A stretch of 64,000 nt of DNA from Aurantibrevibacter sp041749595 (GTDB taxonomy: Bacteria; Bacteroidota; Bacteroidia; Flavobacteriales; Flavobacteriaceae): the NCBI GenBank assembly GCA_041749595.1, contig JBGTBA010000005.1, positions 1-64,000 of the forward strand, written 5' to 3'. A program made the position numbers and the translations under genes. Below are positions 37,457 to 46,833 of this stretch, piece by piece. Every line of letters starts with the position of its first letter. The stretch's first letter is position 1. The notes below the pieces were generated by a model that did no database searches, had not been told where the DNA came from, and saw nothing but the letters and a program-made list of their open reading frames with translations.

Positions 37457-40400
37457 TCAAAACCCAAATCCCAGACCAAAGAAAAACCGTAACCCATCAT
37501 CACTATCGAACAAGCCAAAATTGGCAGAGATAATGTCGGCCCCATTTACAAAAAATCCGCCTCCATATGAGGTGTGCCATTGTTTGGATTCAAAATCGTG
37601 TACCCAAACCTTGCCATAATCAAATCCACCGTACATACCCAAAGTTACCGGCAACAGTTCCGTGCGCATTTTTCGTAAGCTATACCGGATATCCGTATTT
37701 TGGTAGAAGGCCCTTTTCCCTGTAAAGCGTTGGTTCCTAAACCCGCGCAATCCATCAATACCGCCTATACTGGCACCCTGATAAAATTCAAAACCATCAC
37801 CAAAATTTACATGTCCTTTCCATTTGGATGCCAGCACTAGCCGCCCATTGGGCACCAGTTTATAGTCTATTGAGAAACTTGGCACTACATACCCAAAACT
37901 TTGTTCGCCTTCTCCTATAAGGGCCTTATACCCTAACAGTAAGGACGCCGACATTCCTTTGGTTGGGAAGGCTTTATTATCTGTATTGGCAAAGGAATAT
38001 TCCATTTCACTTCCCAAAAAGCTTTTTCTGTTATCGGCCCCATTTTCGAGGTAAAAGGTGTTTATAAACCGGTCTTCCGTTTCTTCTACTTCTATGGTTT
38101 CCGCTACCAAACCTAAGCGCAGCTTTCCTCCCAATTGGCCCCGCCAGACCAAAGCGGGTGCCAATCGCCAGGTCTGTATCCTGACCCTGTTAAAATCCAG
38201 TCCCAGATCATCATCAACATTTTCCGTCTCATTGCCAAAGCCAAAGAAATTAACACTGAAATTGGGACTGGTAAAATGGGCCCCTATTTCCAGGTTCAGA
38301 TTTCTGGAAATATTTGCAAATTCCCCTGCATAAGCAATATCAAACCCATTTGTGGCGAAATAGAAGGATGCATTCAGTGTATGCTGTTGGGTAAAAGGAT
38401 TCTGCCTAAACCCATTAAAGGTATATGTATCCGTTAGCCCAATTCTAAAACCATCATCCGGATTAAAACCAATGGAAGGGACCACTTGATTGTTGGAACT
38501 GCGTATTTGTAAAGGTCGATAGGTATTCACTTCATAATCATCGGTCAGCACCACTCTGGTGCCCTTGGTGTTTTGAAAAGTATTTTTTTTGGACTTGTAA
38601 TCGTACACCACCGTGTTACCTCCATTTGGCATATCATATACATCATTGTTCTGCCCGCCAATCAGTCGGATTTTTATCCCGGAATAATTGGCCTTCAACA
38701 TCTCAAAATGATCCGTTCCGTCCAGTCCATACACCCAAATTTCCTTGGTTTCCAAAGGATTATAGGCTTTTCTAAAGAATTCGTTATCTTTTTTGCCATC
38801 AATGATTCGATATCCTACCACTTCGACTTCCCTTTTGGAAATCGCATTTATTTCAAACCAATCGTCCTTATCGGTGCCCGTGACCATAGCATATGTACTG
38901 AGAATCTTAAAATATGTTTTGGCGGTTTCCACTAAACTTTCCTTTCTGGCCAAAAGAATACGCTTTAACTCGGAAACGGTTTCGTCATTAACCTCCTTCG
39001 GAAAAGCCTTGAAAGCCTCATCGACCACGCTCTCGGTAAGGTTATCCTGAATGAATTTGGCTTGCGCAATCCATTCTTCCTTAGTGGATCCAGATAATGC
39101 GATAAGATCTAAGGCGTAGGTAAGTGGGGAAGAATTGTAGCCTTTCACATTCCTGATTTCCTCATGGAAACCTTCGAAAATGCGCAGCGGAGGAATAATC
39201 CGTGTAGCCAGATTCATAAGTGCCCCGTCTCCCCATCTGGAATACACCTGGTCCCTGTCTCTTGGAATGGGCTTGTAGATTATTTTGCCGGAGTCCTTGT
39301 CTTCTACTTCTCCCCAGCGCCATTGGTCCACATGACGGTCCCAATCGCCCAAAACCATATCAAAGAGTCGCGCCCTTAGATAGGCCGCATCATCGATGTT
39401 GTATTTTTCATCTTCCCTTAAATTTTCCAAAACCTTGTCCGTACTCTTAATTTCGTTCATAAAACCAAAACTGGCCAGATCGCCATGGCCATCCGATACC
39501 TGTTCCTCTATAAAATAAAGTTCATCACCAAATTCGGCATTGAACTCTTTCAGTGCTTTTTGTTTGGGCACATAGAATAATTTTGGCGTCGTATGGTAAA
39601 CGCCTATGGCGTCTGACAATGTGGGTATGGTAAGAAGCCCGTATGGATGTGCCCCGGTATAAAAATCCAACAATAGGCTTTCTGTGTAGGTATCCTTAAA
39701 ATCGCCGATGATGTATTGTTCCCTAAATGCCACCGCCTGTAAATATCTTTCCGCACTTTTCCGAACGGCGCGCATTACGTATTCCTTTCCATCCTTATGT
39801 CCCAATCTAAGCGATTTCGACTGGTTGCCTCCTCCCTTGTGCAATGGTGCCAATCCGCCTAAAAGCGTGTCCAGATCTACTGTTGGGGCCATTACCTCGG
39901 TGCCGTAATATTTTCTATACCTTTCGCCCCAAATGTATTTATGAAACCCTGATTTATTTATTTCTTCCTGGGTATAAATAGATGCCTTTTCTTCTTTGGG
40001 GAATGTTGTGGGATAATTTCCTGATGGCTTTGTCTTATCCGCCGGTAGCACTTCTTCTTGAAAAAGGAGCTGTTCCCCACCATCTTCCCCCAGACCATAA
40101 AATGTAACCCTGGAAGCACCATTGGCGTACACTTCTAAAGTGGCATAACCCATTTGCCCCGAGGCGAACCTGCTACCGTTCAATAATCGTACAGGCCCCT
40201 TTTTGGCTCCTGCCCCACTCACAATTTGGGGGGTGTTGTTTTCCACGATGTACTGCAATGTATGTTCATGCCCTGAGACCAAAATTACTTTTTCCGAGTT
40301 TTGTGCCAAGGTAACCAACCTGTTCCTCAGCTCCCGGTAGCGCACGTTGTTTAGATCTACAATAGATGCCCCGGATGTTTCCCTAAGAATATTTACCAAA

Positions 40401-41170
40401 GTGCCTAAAATAGGCAGCGGCACCTTGTTATGTCCGGGATAAAATTGTTGCTTCAATGAAAACCCGCCTCCATGATTGCCATAACTGAACATGGGATGGT
40501 GCATGGCCAACAAGGTGGTTCTGTGCCGATTGTCCTTTATCTTATCTTCCAATTCCAAGAGAAATTTTTCCCGGCTTTTTATGCGGCACCCATCATTCAT
40601 TTTAGGGTGTTTGTCCCAATCGGTAAGATACCACTCCGTATCTATAAAAATGGCCACGATTTCATCGCTGATTTCCAATACTTCTATAGGACAGCCGCCT
40701 TTGGGCAGAAAAGTATTCTTTTTTCCCAATTTTTTATGTACGTACTCCTGCTGTCTTTCCAACCCTTCAAGGCCTTCATTGTACCAGTCATGGTTCCCCG
40801 GGATAAAAATGGGCTGTCCTTTAAATCCATCCACTGCTTTTAATTGAGCATCCAAATGGTTTTTGGCAAGAATGTAAGCCTCACTGGAATCTTTTTTGCT
40901 TGGTAAGCCCGCCGGATAAACATTATCCCCCAAAAATAGGGCAGTGCTATTTTTAGTTGCATTTTGAAGTTTCCCCTTAAAAATCTGAAGGGCCGGATTG
41001 AGCGAATCCATAGGTGAAAGGCCCGCATCGCCAATCAAATAAAACGTATGCAAAACCTCGCCATTCCCAGCTATTGGTGCAATTGTTCCTGGTTCGGCAT
41101 ATTTTGTACTGTACGTGGCACAGCCAACAAGTAGGGAGATACACGGTACTATTAAGTAATATTTTTTCAT
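37457..41170 (-). CDS. Calcineurin-like phosphoesterase fused to kinase-like middle domain and outer-membrane barrel
   Basis: A 1237-residue fusion. The signal peptide has Cys17 (LLVGC). The N-terminal domain (about 40-360) has all metallophosphoesterase motifs: LIGDAG, FLGDNVYPAG, PGNHDWYNEG, AMHHPMFSYG and VSGHEHTLQY. The middle (about 440-800) contains KEYVMRAVRK near 463, VLGDWDRHVDQWRW near 612 and KPIPRDRDQVYS near 638. These resemble the ATP-lysine, catalytic-loop and metal motifs of HipA/PI-kinase-like folds. From about 880 to the end is a 16-strand-like beta-barrel of the Omp85/BamA-surface-antigen type (SIGGIDGLRGFRNQRFTGKRAFYQN), ending in Phe. The family occurs in Bacteroidota as metallophosphoesterase; the kinase-like reading is mine. 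Confidence 0.85.
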   Translation of the reverse strand: MKKYYLIVPCISLLVGCATYSTKYAEPGTIAPIAGNGEVLHTFYLIGDAGLSPMDSLNPALQIFKGKLQNATKNSTALFLGDNVYPAGLPSKKDSSEAYILAKNHLDAQLKAVDGFKGQPIFIPGNHDWYNEGLEGLERQQEYVHKKLGKKNTFLPKGGCPIEVLEISDEIVAIFIDTEWYLTDWDKHPKMNDGCRIKSREKFLLELEDKIKDNRHRTTLLAMHHPMFSYGNHGGGFSLKQQFYPGHNKVPLPILGTLVNILRETSGASIVDLNNVRYRELRNRLVTLAQNSEKVILVSGHEHTLQYIVENNTPQIVSGAGAKKGPVRLLNGSRFASGQMGYATLEVYANGASRVTFYGLGEDGGEQLLFQEEVLPADKTKPSGNYPTTFPKEEKASIYTQEEINKSGFHKYIWGERYRKYYGTEVMAPTVDLDTLLGGLAPLHKGGGNQSKSLRLGHKDGKEYVMRAVRKSAERYLQAVAFREQYIIGDFKDTYTESLLLDFYTGAHPYGLLTIPTLSDAIGVYHTTPKLFYVPKQKALKEFNAEFGDELYFIEEQVSDGHGDLASFGFMNEIKSTDKVLENLREDEKYNIDDAAYLRARLFDMVLGDWDRHVDQWRWGEVEDKDSGKIIYKPIPRDRDQVYSRWGDGALMNLATRIIPPLRIFEGFHEEIRNVKGYNSSPLTYALDLIALSGSTKEEWIAQAKFIQDNLTESVVDEAFKAFPKEVNDETVSELKRILLARKESLVETAKTYFKILSTYAMVTGTDKDDWFEINAISKREVEVVGYRIIDGKKDNEFFRKAYNPLETKEIWVYGLDGTDHFEMLKANYSGIKIRLIGGQNNDVYDMPNGGNTVVYDYKSKKNTFQNTKGTRVVLTDDYEVNTYRPLQIRSSNNQVVPSIGFNPDDGFRIGLTDTYTFNGFRQNPFTQQHTLNASFYFATNGFDIAYAGEFANISRNLNLEIGAHFTSPNFSVNFFGFGNETENVDDDLGLDFNRVRIQTWRLAPALVWRGQLGGKLRLGLVAETIEVEETEDRFINTFYLENGADNRKSFLGSEMEYSFANTDNKAFPTKGMSASLLLGYKALIGEGEQSFGYVVPSFSIDYKLVPNGRLVLASKWKGHVNFGDGFEFYQGASIGGIDGLRGFRNQRFTGKRAFYQNTDIRYSLRKMRTELLPVTLGMYGGFDYGKVWVHDFESKQWHTSYGGGFFVNGADIISANFGLFDSDDGLRFFFGLGFGF

Positions 41171-41198
41171 TTATACAAAAATTCGCAAACCATTGATT

Positions 41199-41206
41199 TA
41201 CTTTTG
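41199..41206 (+). promoter_or_regulatory. Candidate -7 box upstream of the HD-PycTM gene
   Basis: TACTTTTG matches TAnnTTTG about 110 nt before the ATG at 41316. No TTG is present at -33, so this is a weak call. Confidence 0.3.
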
Positions 41207-41315
41207 TTTATAATGGTTGGCATTGGTTTTTTTTGTTTAAGGTCCATTATGGGCTTTCATATTGGCCTGGTTGAATCCAAAATTTTGTAATTTGGAGTAC
41301 TATAATCCATCTCTT

Positions 41316-42506
41316 ATGTCGGAAATCATTGAAAAAACTAAAAAGCACGTTGAGCAATTGTTTATCCAAAATTTGGATCCCAAATACCTATACCACAATT
41401 TAAGACATACGCAACGGGTTGTTAAAAGTACAGAAGAATTGGCCAACTTTTATAATTTGGAAGACAAAGACAGGGAAGTTCTTTTGTTGGCCACTTGGTT
41501 GCACGACATAGGCTATGCCAACGGCGTAAAAGACCATGAAAAAAACAGTTGTTCCATGGCTGGCGATTTTTTAACGTCCCAAGGATACGATCCGAAAGGA
41601 ATTAAAAAAATAAGTGCACTCATCATGGCCACAAAACACCATCATGAGCCTAAAGAGTTATTGGAAGAAATTATAAAAGATGCTGATTCTTCCCATCTGG
41701 CAAAGAAAAGTTATCTGGAAACCTCTGAACTGTTGCGGAAGGAATTGGCGCTCCTGGACATTGCAACATATTCCCAACAAGAATGGCGTGAGGAGAACAT
41801 AAAAATGTTCCGTGATGAACATCGCTTCTATACAGATTATGCCAAGAAAAATTGGCAGGAGGGAAAGGAAGCCAACTTAAGTACCCTTGAAAAAAATGAA
41901 GCATCCACCAAAAAACTGATCAAAAAAGAAAAATTAAAGGTCAAATTAAAAAATGAGAGTCCGGAACGGGGCATACAGACCATGTTTAGGGTAACCATGC
42001 GCAACCATTTAAAGCTCAGCGATATTGCAGACACCAAGGCCAACATACTGCTATCTGTGAATGCCATCATCATTTCATTGGTACTGGCCAATCTTATCCC
42101 AAAATTGGACAACCCATCCAATAACTATTTAATCTATCCTACTCTTATTTTCATAATTTTTAGCACTATCTCAATGGTTTTGTCCATAGTAGCTACCCGA
42201 CCAAATGTTACAAGGGGGGAGTTTACCAAAGAGGACGTGAAGAACCATGAAGTGAATCTTTTGTTTTTCGGGAATTTCCATAGGATGAAGCTCAGTGAAT
42301 ATGAATGGGCCATACAAGAATTGATAAAAGACCAGGAGTACGTGTACAAATCCCTAATAAAAGATCTTTATTTTCTGGGTAAGGTTTTGGATAGAAAATA
42401 CCGGATATTAAGGCTTACCTACACGATCTTCATGATGGGGATTATCTTATCCATCATTGCCTTTGGGGTTGCTTTTAAATATTATGGGCCGGTACGCCTT
42501 TTATAA
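41316..42506 (+). CDS. HD-domain protein with Pycsar-effector-type membrane domain (DUF5706)
   Basis: A 396-residue protein. The N-terminal HD domain has LYHNLRHTQRVV, LATWLHDIGY (the HD pair), ATKHHHEP and IKDADSSHL, the order expected for metal-dependent phosphohydrolases acting on nucleotides. The C-terminal part matches DUF5706, the membrane domain of Pycsar effectors. It has SDIADTKANILLSVNAIIISLVLANLIPKL, a second membrane segment before VATRPNVTRGEFT, LLFFGNFHRMKLSEYEWAI, and a last segment YTIFMMGIILSIIAFGVAF. In Pycsar defence such effectors answer cCMP or cUMP, but no cyclase gene is adjacent. The ATG at 41316 is preferred to the upstream ATG at 41262. Confidence 0.88.
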   Translation: MSEIIEKTKKHVEQLFIQNLDPKYLYHNLRHTQRVVKSTEELANFYNLEDKDREVLLLATWLHDIGYANGVKDHEKNSCSMAGDFLTSQGYDPKGIKKISALIMATKHHHEPKELLEEIIKDADSSHLAKKSYLETSELLRKELALLDIATYSQQEWREENIKMFRDEHRFYTDYAKKNWQEGKEANLSTLEKNEASTKKLIKKEKLKVKLKNESPERGIQTMFRVTMRNHLKLSDIADTKANILLSVNAIIISLVLANLIPKLDNPSNNYLIYPTLIFIIFSTISMVLSIVATRPNVTRGEFTKEDVKNHEVNLLFFGNFHRMKLSEYEWAIQELIKDQEYVYKSLIKDLYFLGKVLDRKYRILRLTYTIFMMGIILSIIAFGVAFKYYGPVRLL

Positions 42507-42522
42507 TCAGTTCACTATTTTT

Positions 42523-44895
42523 CTAAATCCATGAATTCAATTCCTCCATAAGGTCCTGATAGGTAAACATTTTTTCCGGCTCATCATTCCCTACGGCCTT
42601 GTATATAATTTCTACACGGATGGCCTTTAGACCGGTTACCCCCTGTAATCCTTCCAATTCCACAATCTCTACCTTATCCCCGAAATACCCTTTGGATCTT
42701 AAGAATTTGATGTACCTGAGGTACTCCAGTTCGTCTTTCTTTTGGGAATAGACTATCGCCAACTTGCCAATCTGTGTAAGACGTTCATTGGTACCTTTGA
42801 CATAGGATTTATCTATTCTTTTTTTGATGACCTCGTAACGGGCATTGTAGGTGCCATCCACGTCAAACCGTTTTTCATCCATCCTAAAACGAATGGAGAG
42901 CGATGTGTTATAGACCAAGACCAGGGAAGATACATCCAACTGTATGGGGAGCTTGGGCTTAATCCTATAATAGGCATTTTCCATTTCGCATACGACCTGG
43001 AGTTGCCATAGCCTAAGGTTGTTTAGGTACAGGGGATCAAAATCATCGTTTTTTGTAATGGAATTGCCAATGTACATATTGTGCTCTACACCATCGGTCT
43101 TAAAACGTTCAAAATAATGGGGGTACATGGCCTGTGCCGTTTCTTGTTTCTTGTCCAAGACCGAAGCCAGTTTTTTATTGATCAGCATTACGCTCTCATC
43201 ATAATTCCTCCGATGGTCATAATAAGCCTCCGTACCGGCATCAATGTTGGCCTCGTAGTACACTATCATTTTATTGAGCTCATTATCTGATTTCTTCAGA
43301 TAGGTAAAGACCGGATTGATTTCCTCCCTCACAAAATCAAAAATGACCTGTTCGCTGTTGGTGTGGAGTACCTCTTTTATTTCGTCTATATGGTTTTTTA
43401 CCCTAAACATAAGCTCCTCATAAACGGGCAATTTGTTTTTGTTCCATACCTCTGATAGTATGTTGTTTATTTCGGAAAGTTCTATCAATAGATCGCGCTG
43501 TATCGCCATATTCCTTGCCTGGGAAGATCCAACGATATCCACTTGGCCATATAATGGGTACACATCCTTAAAAACGATTTCCTTAAAAAAAGGTTGTGCC
43601 CCCTGCCGTTCATCCCTTATAAATCGTTTGGCCTCTTCCTGAAATTGCCAATACACAGACGAGTGTACCGAGGTACATTCCTTCTGGATTATGGCATCTA
43701 TCAAGTTTTCTTCCTCTATCTTGGAACGGAGCACGGCCGATGCTATATAGGGCATTACGTCCAAAAGTTTTGTGGCGTTGACACTATTGAGCTCGTTTGC
43801 CCTGTTGGATACCAGCTCCAAAACGCCCAACAATTCCCCATCATGGGCCACAGGGGCAAAAATGGCGCTTTTTATGCCCTGATCGAACAGATTTTTATAG
43901 GGAGGCATCTCCCCTGAAACCTTAAACTGCTTTTCTACATCGGATATCGCAAAAAACGTGTTCTGCTCCAACAATTTTTCATAGGAGGAATGGCAGAGTG
44001 CCTCATTGCATACCTCCACATCCTTGTCGCACAAAATATAACTTTCCATGCCCTTGCCATGAGCCCGCTCAAACTGGTCCATTTTAGCGTTATAGACCAC
44101 AAAACCAGCCTTAATGTTGGGCATGTTAAAGAACGATTTAAAGGTTTCTTGCAGATTTAGCATAAAGTTGTCGTTCCCCCGCTTATTTTTCGCTATCAAA
44201 CTGGATTTGATTTCTGAAATGGAGTGTTCTGCGGTAACATCGAACATGTTCGAAATAACAAAGCCCTTGGACATAAAACTGTTGGGGGGTATCTTTTCTT
44301 TCCAAAGTTCCAAGTCTTCGGGGCTTTCAAGAAGTTCATCCACATCGGCCTGCCTAAGCTCTTTTGCCCTGTCCGTTGGGATAATCTCCATGAAATCGGC
44401 ATTATATAAAATCCGGTAATGCCGCATTACCCTGTTCCTATCGGGGATGTCATAAAAATAAGGCCTTCTGAAATCCAATTTAAAACCGTAATAAAAATTC
44501 AGGACAACCGTGCAGGCCATTATGTAATCTACACCTTGTTCCTGATTGCGGATCGTAGGCGTAAAATTTGGACCGGCGTCCTCCAAAATCTTTTGGAAAC
44601 GCCTTGTAGCATTAAAAATAACATTGTTATAGGCCAACGAGGCCACTTTAATTTCATTCCCGCCCAAAACATCAGGAAACGTATCCTGAAGAATGGTGCG
44701 TATTGTGCGTTCGTGCTTTTTTAGCAAAGACAGATCGGTAAACCCCTCCCTAAGTTCAGGGTAGGGCGCCTGTGCCTCCAGAACATATTTGGCCTTGGCC
44801 ACCAGATATGGATCCTTGCTTAGTGACATATGTTCATAACGTTCCAATAATTTATTGAAGCTTATGAGCTGCTGCAAAGGCAATTCCTTTTCCAT
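42523..44895 (-). CDS. GAF-domain-containing protein
   Basis: A 790-residue cytoplasmic protein with no signal peptide. A GAF-like segment lies around residues 240-400 (KAGFVVYNAKMDQFERAHGKGMESYILCDKD, then IKSAIFAPVAHDGELLGVLELVSNRANELN). The rest is mostly helical, including FKEIVFKDVYPLYGQVDIVGSSQARNMAIQRDL. No kinase, cyclase or diguanylate motif was found. It is convergent with the HD-PycTM gene, only 16 nt apart. The ATG at 44895 is used; a GTG four codons upstream is possible. The family is common in Flavobacteriaceae and has no known role, to my knowledge. Confidence 0.8.
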   Translation of the reverse strand: MEKELPLQQLISFNKLLERYEHMSLSKDPYLVAKAKYVLEAQAPYPELREGFTDLSLLKKHERTIRTILQDTFPDVLGGNEIKVASLAYNNVIFNATRRFQKILEDAGPNFTPTIRNQEQGVDYIMACTVVLNFYYGFKLDFRRPYFYDIPDRNRVMRHYRILYNADFMEIIPTDRAKELRQADVDELLESPEDLELWKEKIPPNSFMSKGFVISNMFDVTAEHSISEIKSSLIAKNKRGNDNFMLNLQETFKSFFNMPNIKAGFVVYNAKMDQFERAHGKGMESYILCDKDVEVCNEALCHSSYEKLLEQNTFFAISDVEKQFKVSGEMPPYKNLFDQGIKSAIFAPVAHDGELLGVLELVSNRANELNSVNATKLLDVMPYIASAVLRSKIEEENLIDAIIQKECTSVHSSVYWQFQEEAKRFIRDERQGAQPFFKEIVFKDVYPLYGQVDIVGSSQARNMAIQRDLLIELSEINNILSEVWNKNKLPVYEELMFRVKNHIDEIKEVLHTNSEQVIFDFVREEINPVFTYLKKSDNELNKMIVYYEANIDAGTEAYYDHRRNYDESVMLINKKLASVLDKKQETAQAMYPHYFERFKTDGVEHNMYIGNSITKNDDFDPLYLNNLRLWQLQVVCEMENAYYRIKPKLPIQLDVSSLVLVYNTSLSIRFRMDEKRFDVDGTYNARYEVIKKRIDKSYVKGTNERLTQIGKLAIVYSQKKDELEYLRYIKFLRSKGYFGDKVEIVELEGLQGVTGLKAIRVEIIYKAVGNDEPEKMFTYQDLMEELNSWI

Positions 44896-44955
44896 ATCTT
44901 TTTGCACTCTTTTTCAGTTCTAATACGTATTTCAAAATTACAAAAGAAAAACCTA

Positions 44956-44963
44956 TATTTTTG
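44956..44963 (+). promoter_or_regulatory. Candidate -7 box of the metallophosphoesterase gene
   Basis: TATTTTTG fits TAnnTTTG, 57 nt before the ATG at 45020. No -33 TTG was found at the usual distance. Confidence 0.35.
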
Positions 44964-45019
44964 TTAATGGAAATTCCGATCTACCTCCACACTTTTTTGG
45001 ATATTTATACAAATCAACT

Positions 45020-45922
45020 ATGTATTCTAATTTCAGATTGTCCAGAGCCTATAAAAATGCGCTTGTAGTACCGTTTGACGATACCTCAAAATTTATCCTT
45101 TTCAGCGATTGTCACAGAGGCGATAACAGTTTTGCCGACGACTTTGCCAACAATAGGAATATTTATTTCCATGCCTTGAAACATTATTTTAATGAGGGTT
45201 TTGATTATTTTGAATTGGGCGATGGCGATGAATTGTGGGAAAACATGAAGTTCGCAACTATTTTTGAAGCACATAAAAACGTATTTCAATTATTGAAACT
45301 ATACCATAAGGAACATAGGTTGCGCATGATTTGGGGCAACCATGATATGGTATATAAAGATCCGGATTTCGTGAAAAAAACCCTCACCAGCTATTTTGAG
45401 CCTATAGATAACGAAGAAAAAGAGCTTTTTAAGGATATTACCTACCACGAGGCTATTGTCCTTAAACACAAAGAAAACGGGCAGGAACTATTTTTGACCC
45501 ATGGCCATCAGGCAGACTGGTGGAACTATACTTTTTGGCGTTGGGGCCGTTTTTTAGTCCGAATTCTATGGAAACCGCTGCAGGTTTGGGGCATTGCAGA
45601 TCCTACCAGCCCGGCAAAAAACTATAAGGAACTTATTAAGGTGGAAAGGCGTATCAAAAAATGGATCTTGTTAAACCGTTTAACACTGACCATAGTAGGA
45701 CATACCCATCGCCCGCGTTTTCCCGCTCCAGGGGAAATTCCCTTTTTTAACGATGAGAGTTGCGTACATCCAAGAAGTATTACGGGAATTGAGATCGTAG
45801 GCGGAAAAATTGCGCTGATAAAATGGCAGATTGCTACCAAAGACGATGGTACTTTACAGGTTGTCCGAATTTTACTGGAAGGCCCTAGAGCACTAATTGA
45901 TTATACTACAACACCCGCCTGA
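45020..45922 (+). CDS. Calcineurin-like metallophosphoesterase
   Basis: A 300-residue cytoplasmic or membrane-peripheral enzyme with the full set of metallophosphoesterase motifs: FSDCHRGDNS, ELGDGDELWENM, WGNHDMVYKD, LTHGHQADWWNY and IVGHTHRPRFPAPGE. The layout recalls LpxH-like or UDP-diacylglucosamine-type hydrolases, but the aromatic WWNYTFWRWGRFLVRILWKPLQVWG region differs and the substrate is unknown. It is unrelated in architecture to the large phosphoesterase-barrel fusion nearby. It converges on tonB with 12 nt between. Confidence 0.88.
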   Translation: MYSNFRLSRAYKNALVVPFDDTSKFILFSDCHRGDNSFADDFANNRNIYFHALKHYFNEGFDYFELGDGDELWENMKFATIFEAHKNVFQLLKLYHKEHRLRMIWGNHDMVYKDPDFVKKTLTSYFEPIDNEEKELFKDITYHEAIVLKHKENGQELFLTHGHQADWWNYTFWRWGRFLVRILWKPLQVWGIADPTSPAKNYKELIKVERRIKKWILLNRLTLTIVGHTHRPRFPAPGEIPFFNDESCVHPRSITGIEIVGGKIALIKWQIATKDDGTLQVVRILLEGPRALIDYTTTPA

Positions 45923-45934
45923 TGCCTTGCTGTG

Positions 45935-46654
45935 TTACATCATTTTAAAGGTTATTGGCAGACTATAGGGTACTCTAACCGCTCTTCCCCGCTGTAAACC
46001 GGGAGTCATTTTGGGAAGTGAAGCAATAATACGTTTAGCTTCGTTTTCCAAAGACTTGTCCGGCCCCCTTGTTTTTATATCTTCTATATAACCTTGTGGG
46101 TTTATACTAAATTGTACATGGACCTTACCTTGTATGCCAAGCTCTAAGGCCACTTCCGGATATCTGAAATGTTGCCTTACATGTTCCTGCATCTTTTCGT
46201 TAAAACAAGCTTTCCGATCTGCCTTGGACAGCCTTTCACAGCCCGGAAAAACAGGCACCTCTTCTACAACTGAGAACGGCACGGAAATTTCCTCATCCCC
46301 ATCAATCAGAACGATATCGTCAACCTTTATAATGCGCCCTTCTACGATAGATTCCTGATTGGATTCCGTGCTCTGGATAACGGTCTCTTCCACCTCTTTC
46401 ATATCTTCCACAATCTCAATAATTTCCGGGGTCAGTTGTACATTGGGAAGTGGCGTCACCCTATTATCGATTGGGGGTACTTCTTCATTTAAGCCATCGA
46501 TCCGTTCCCACTGTGTTACAGGTATAATTTCTAAAGGATACGATTTATATTCCAATACCCTCCAAGTGATGAAAAGTGCAATTGCAAGGCCTGTTACGAA
46601 GAAAAGACCTTGATATCGGCTTAAATCGGCTTTTGGATTCTTCTTGAGTTGCAT
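45935..46654 (-). CDS. TonB family energy transducer
   Basis: A 239-residue protein with one N-terminal membrane segment (GLFFVTGLAIALFITWRVL), a linker rich in Glu, Pro and Val instead of the classic Pro-Lys repeats, and a C-terminal TonB domain. The domain begins at FRYPEVALELGIQGKVHVQFSINPQGYIEDIKTRGPDKSLENEAKRII and ends with LPITFKMM. It links the proton motive force to TonB-dependent transporters such as the SusC protein of this window. Bacteroidota carry many paralogs, so no specific partner can be assigned. Transcription reads from a leader with a short hairpin at 46676-46696. Confidence 0.92.
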   Translation of the reverse strand: MQLKKNPKADLSRYQGLFFVTGLAIALFITWRVLEYKSYPLEIIPVTQWERIDGLNEEVPPIDNRVTPLPNVQLTPEIIEIVEDMKEVEETVIQSTESNQESIVEGRIIKVDDIVLIDGDEEISVPFSVVEEVPVFPGCERLSKADRKACFNEKMQEHVRQHFRYPEVALELGIQGKVHVQFSINPQGYIEDIKTRGPDKSLENEAKRIIASLPKMTPGLQRGRAVRVPYSLPITFKMM

Positions 46655-46675
46655 GGATTTACACTTTAATCCATT

Positions 46676-46696
46676 GAAGATAAAGATGATATCTTC
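46676..46696. promoter_or_regulatory. Short inverted repeat in the tonB leader
   Basis: A perfect 7-bp inverted repeat (GAAGATA / TATCTTC) with a 7-nt spacer, about 20 nt upstream of the tonB ATG. It could be an operator or a leader hairpin; no binder is evident. Confidence 0.35.
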
Positions 46697-46833
46697 AAAA
46701 TAAAATGATATTTGTCAGGTTTTCTCAAGTTTTGTCCCTGTACAGAAAAAGAAGAATCCGGATATGATTTTAGCTTTGAAGAGCCGCTGGCCCGCTAGTG
46801 TACCGGTAAGGGTGCAAAAAATAAATCTTGGCT

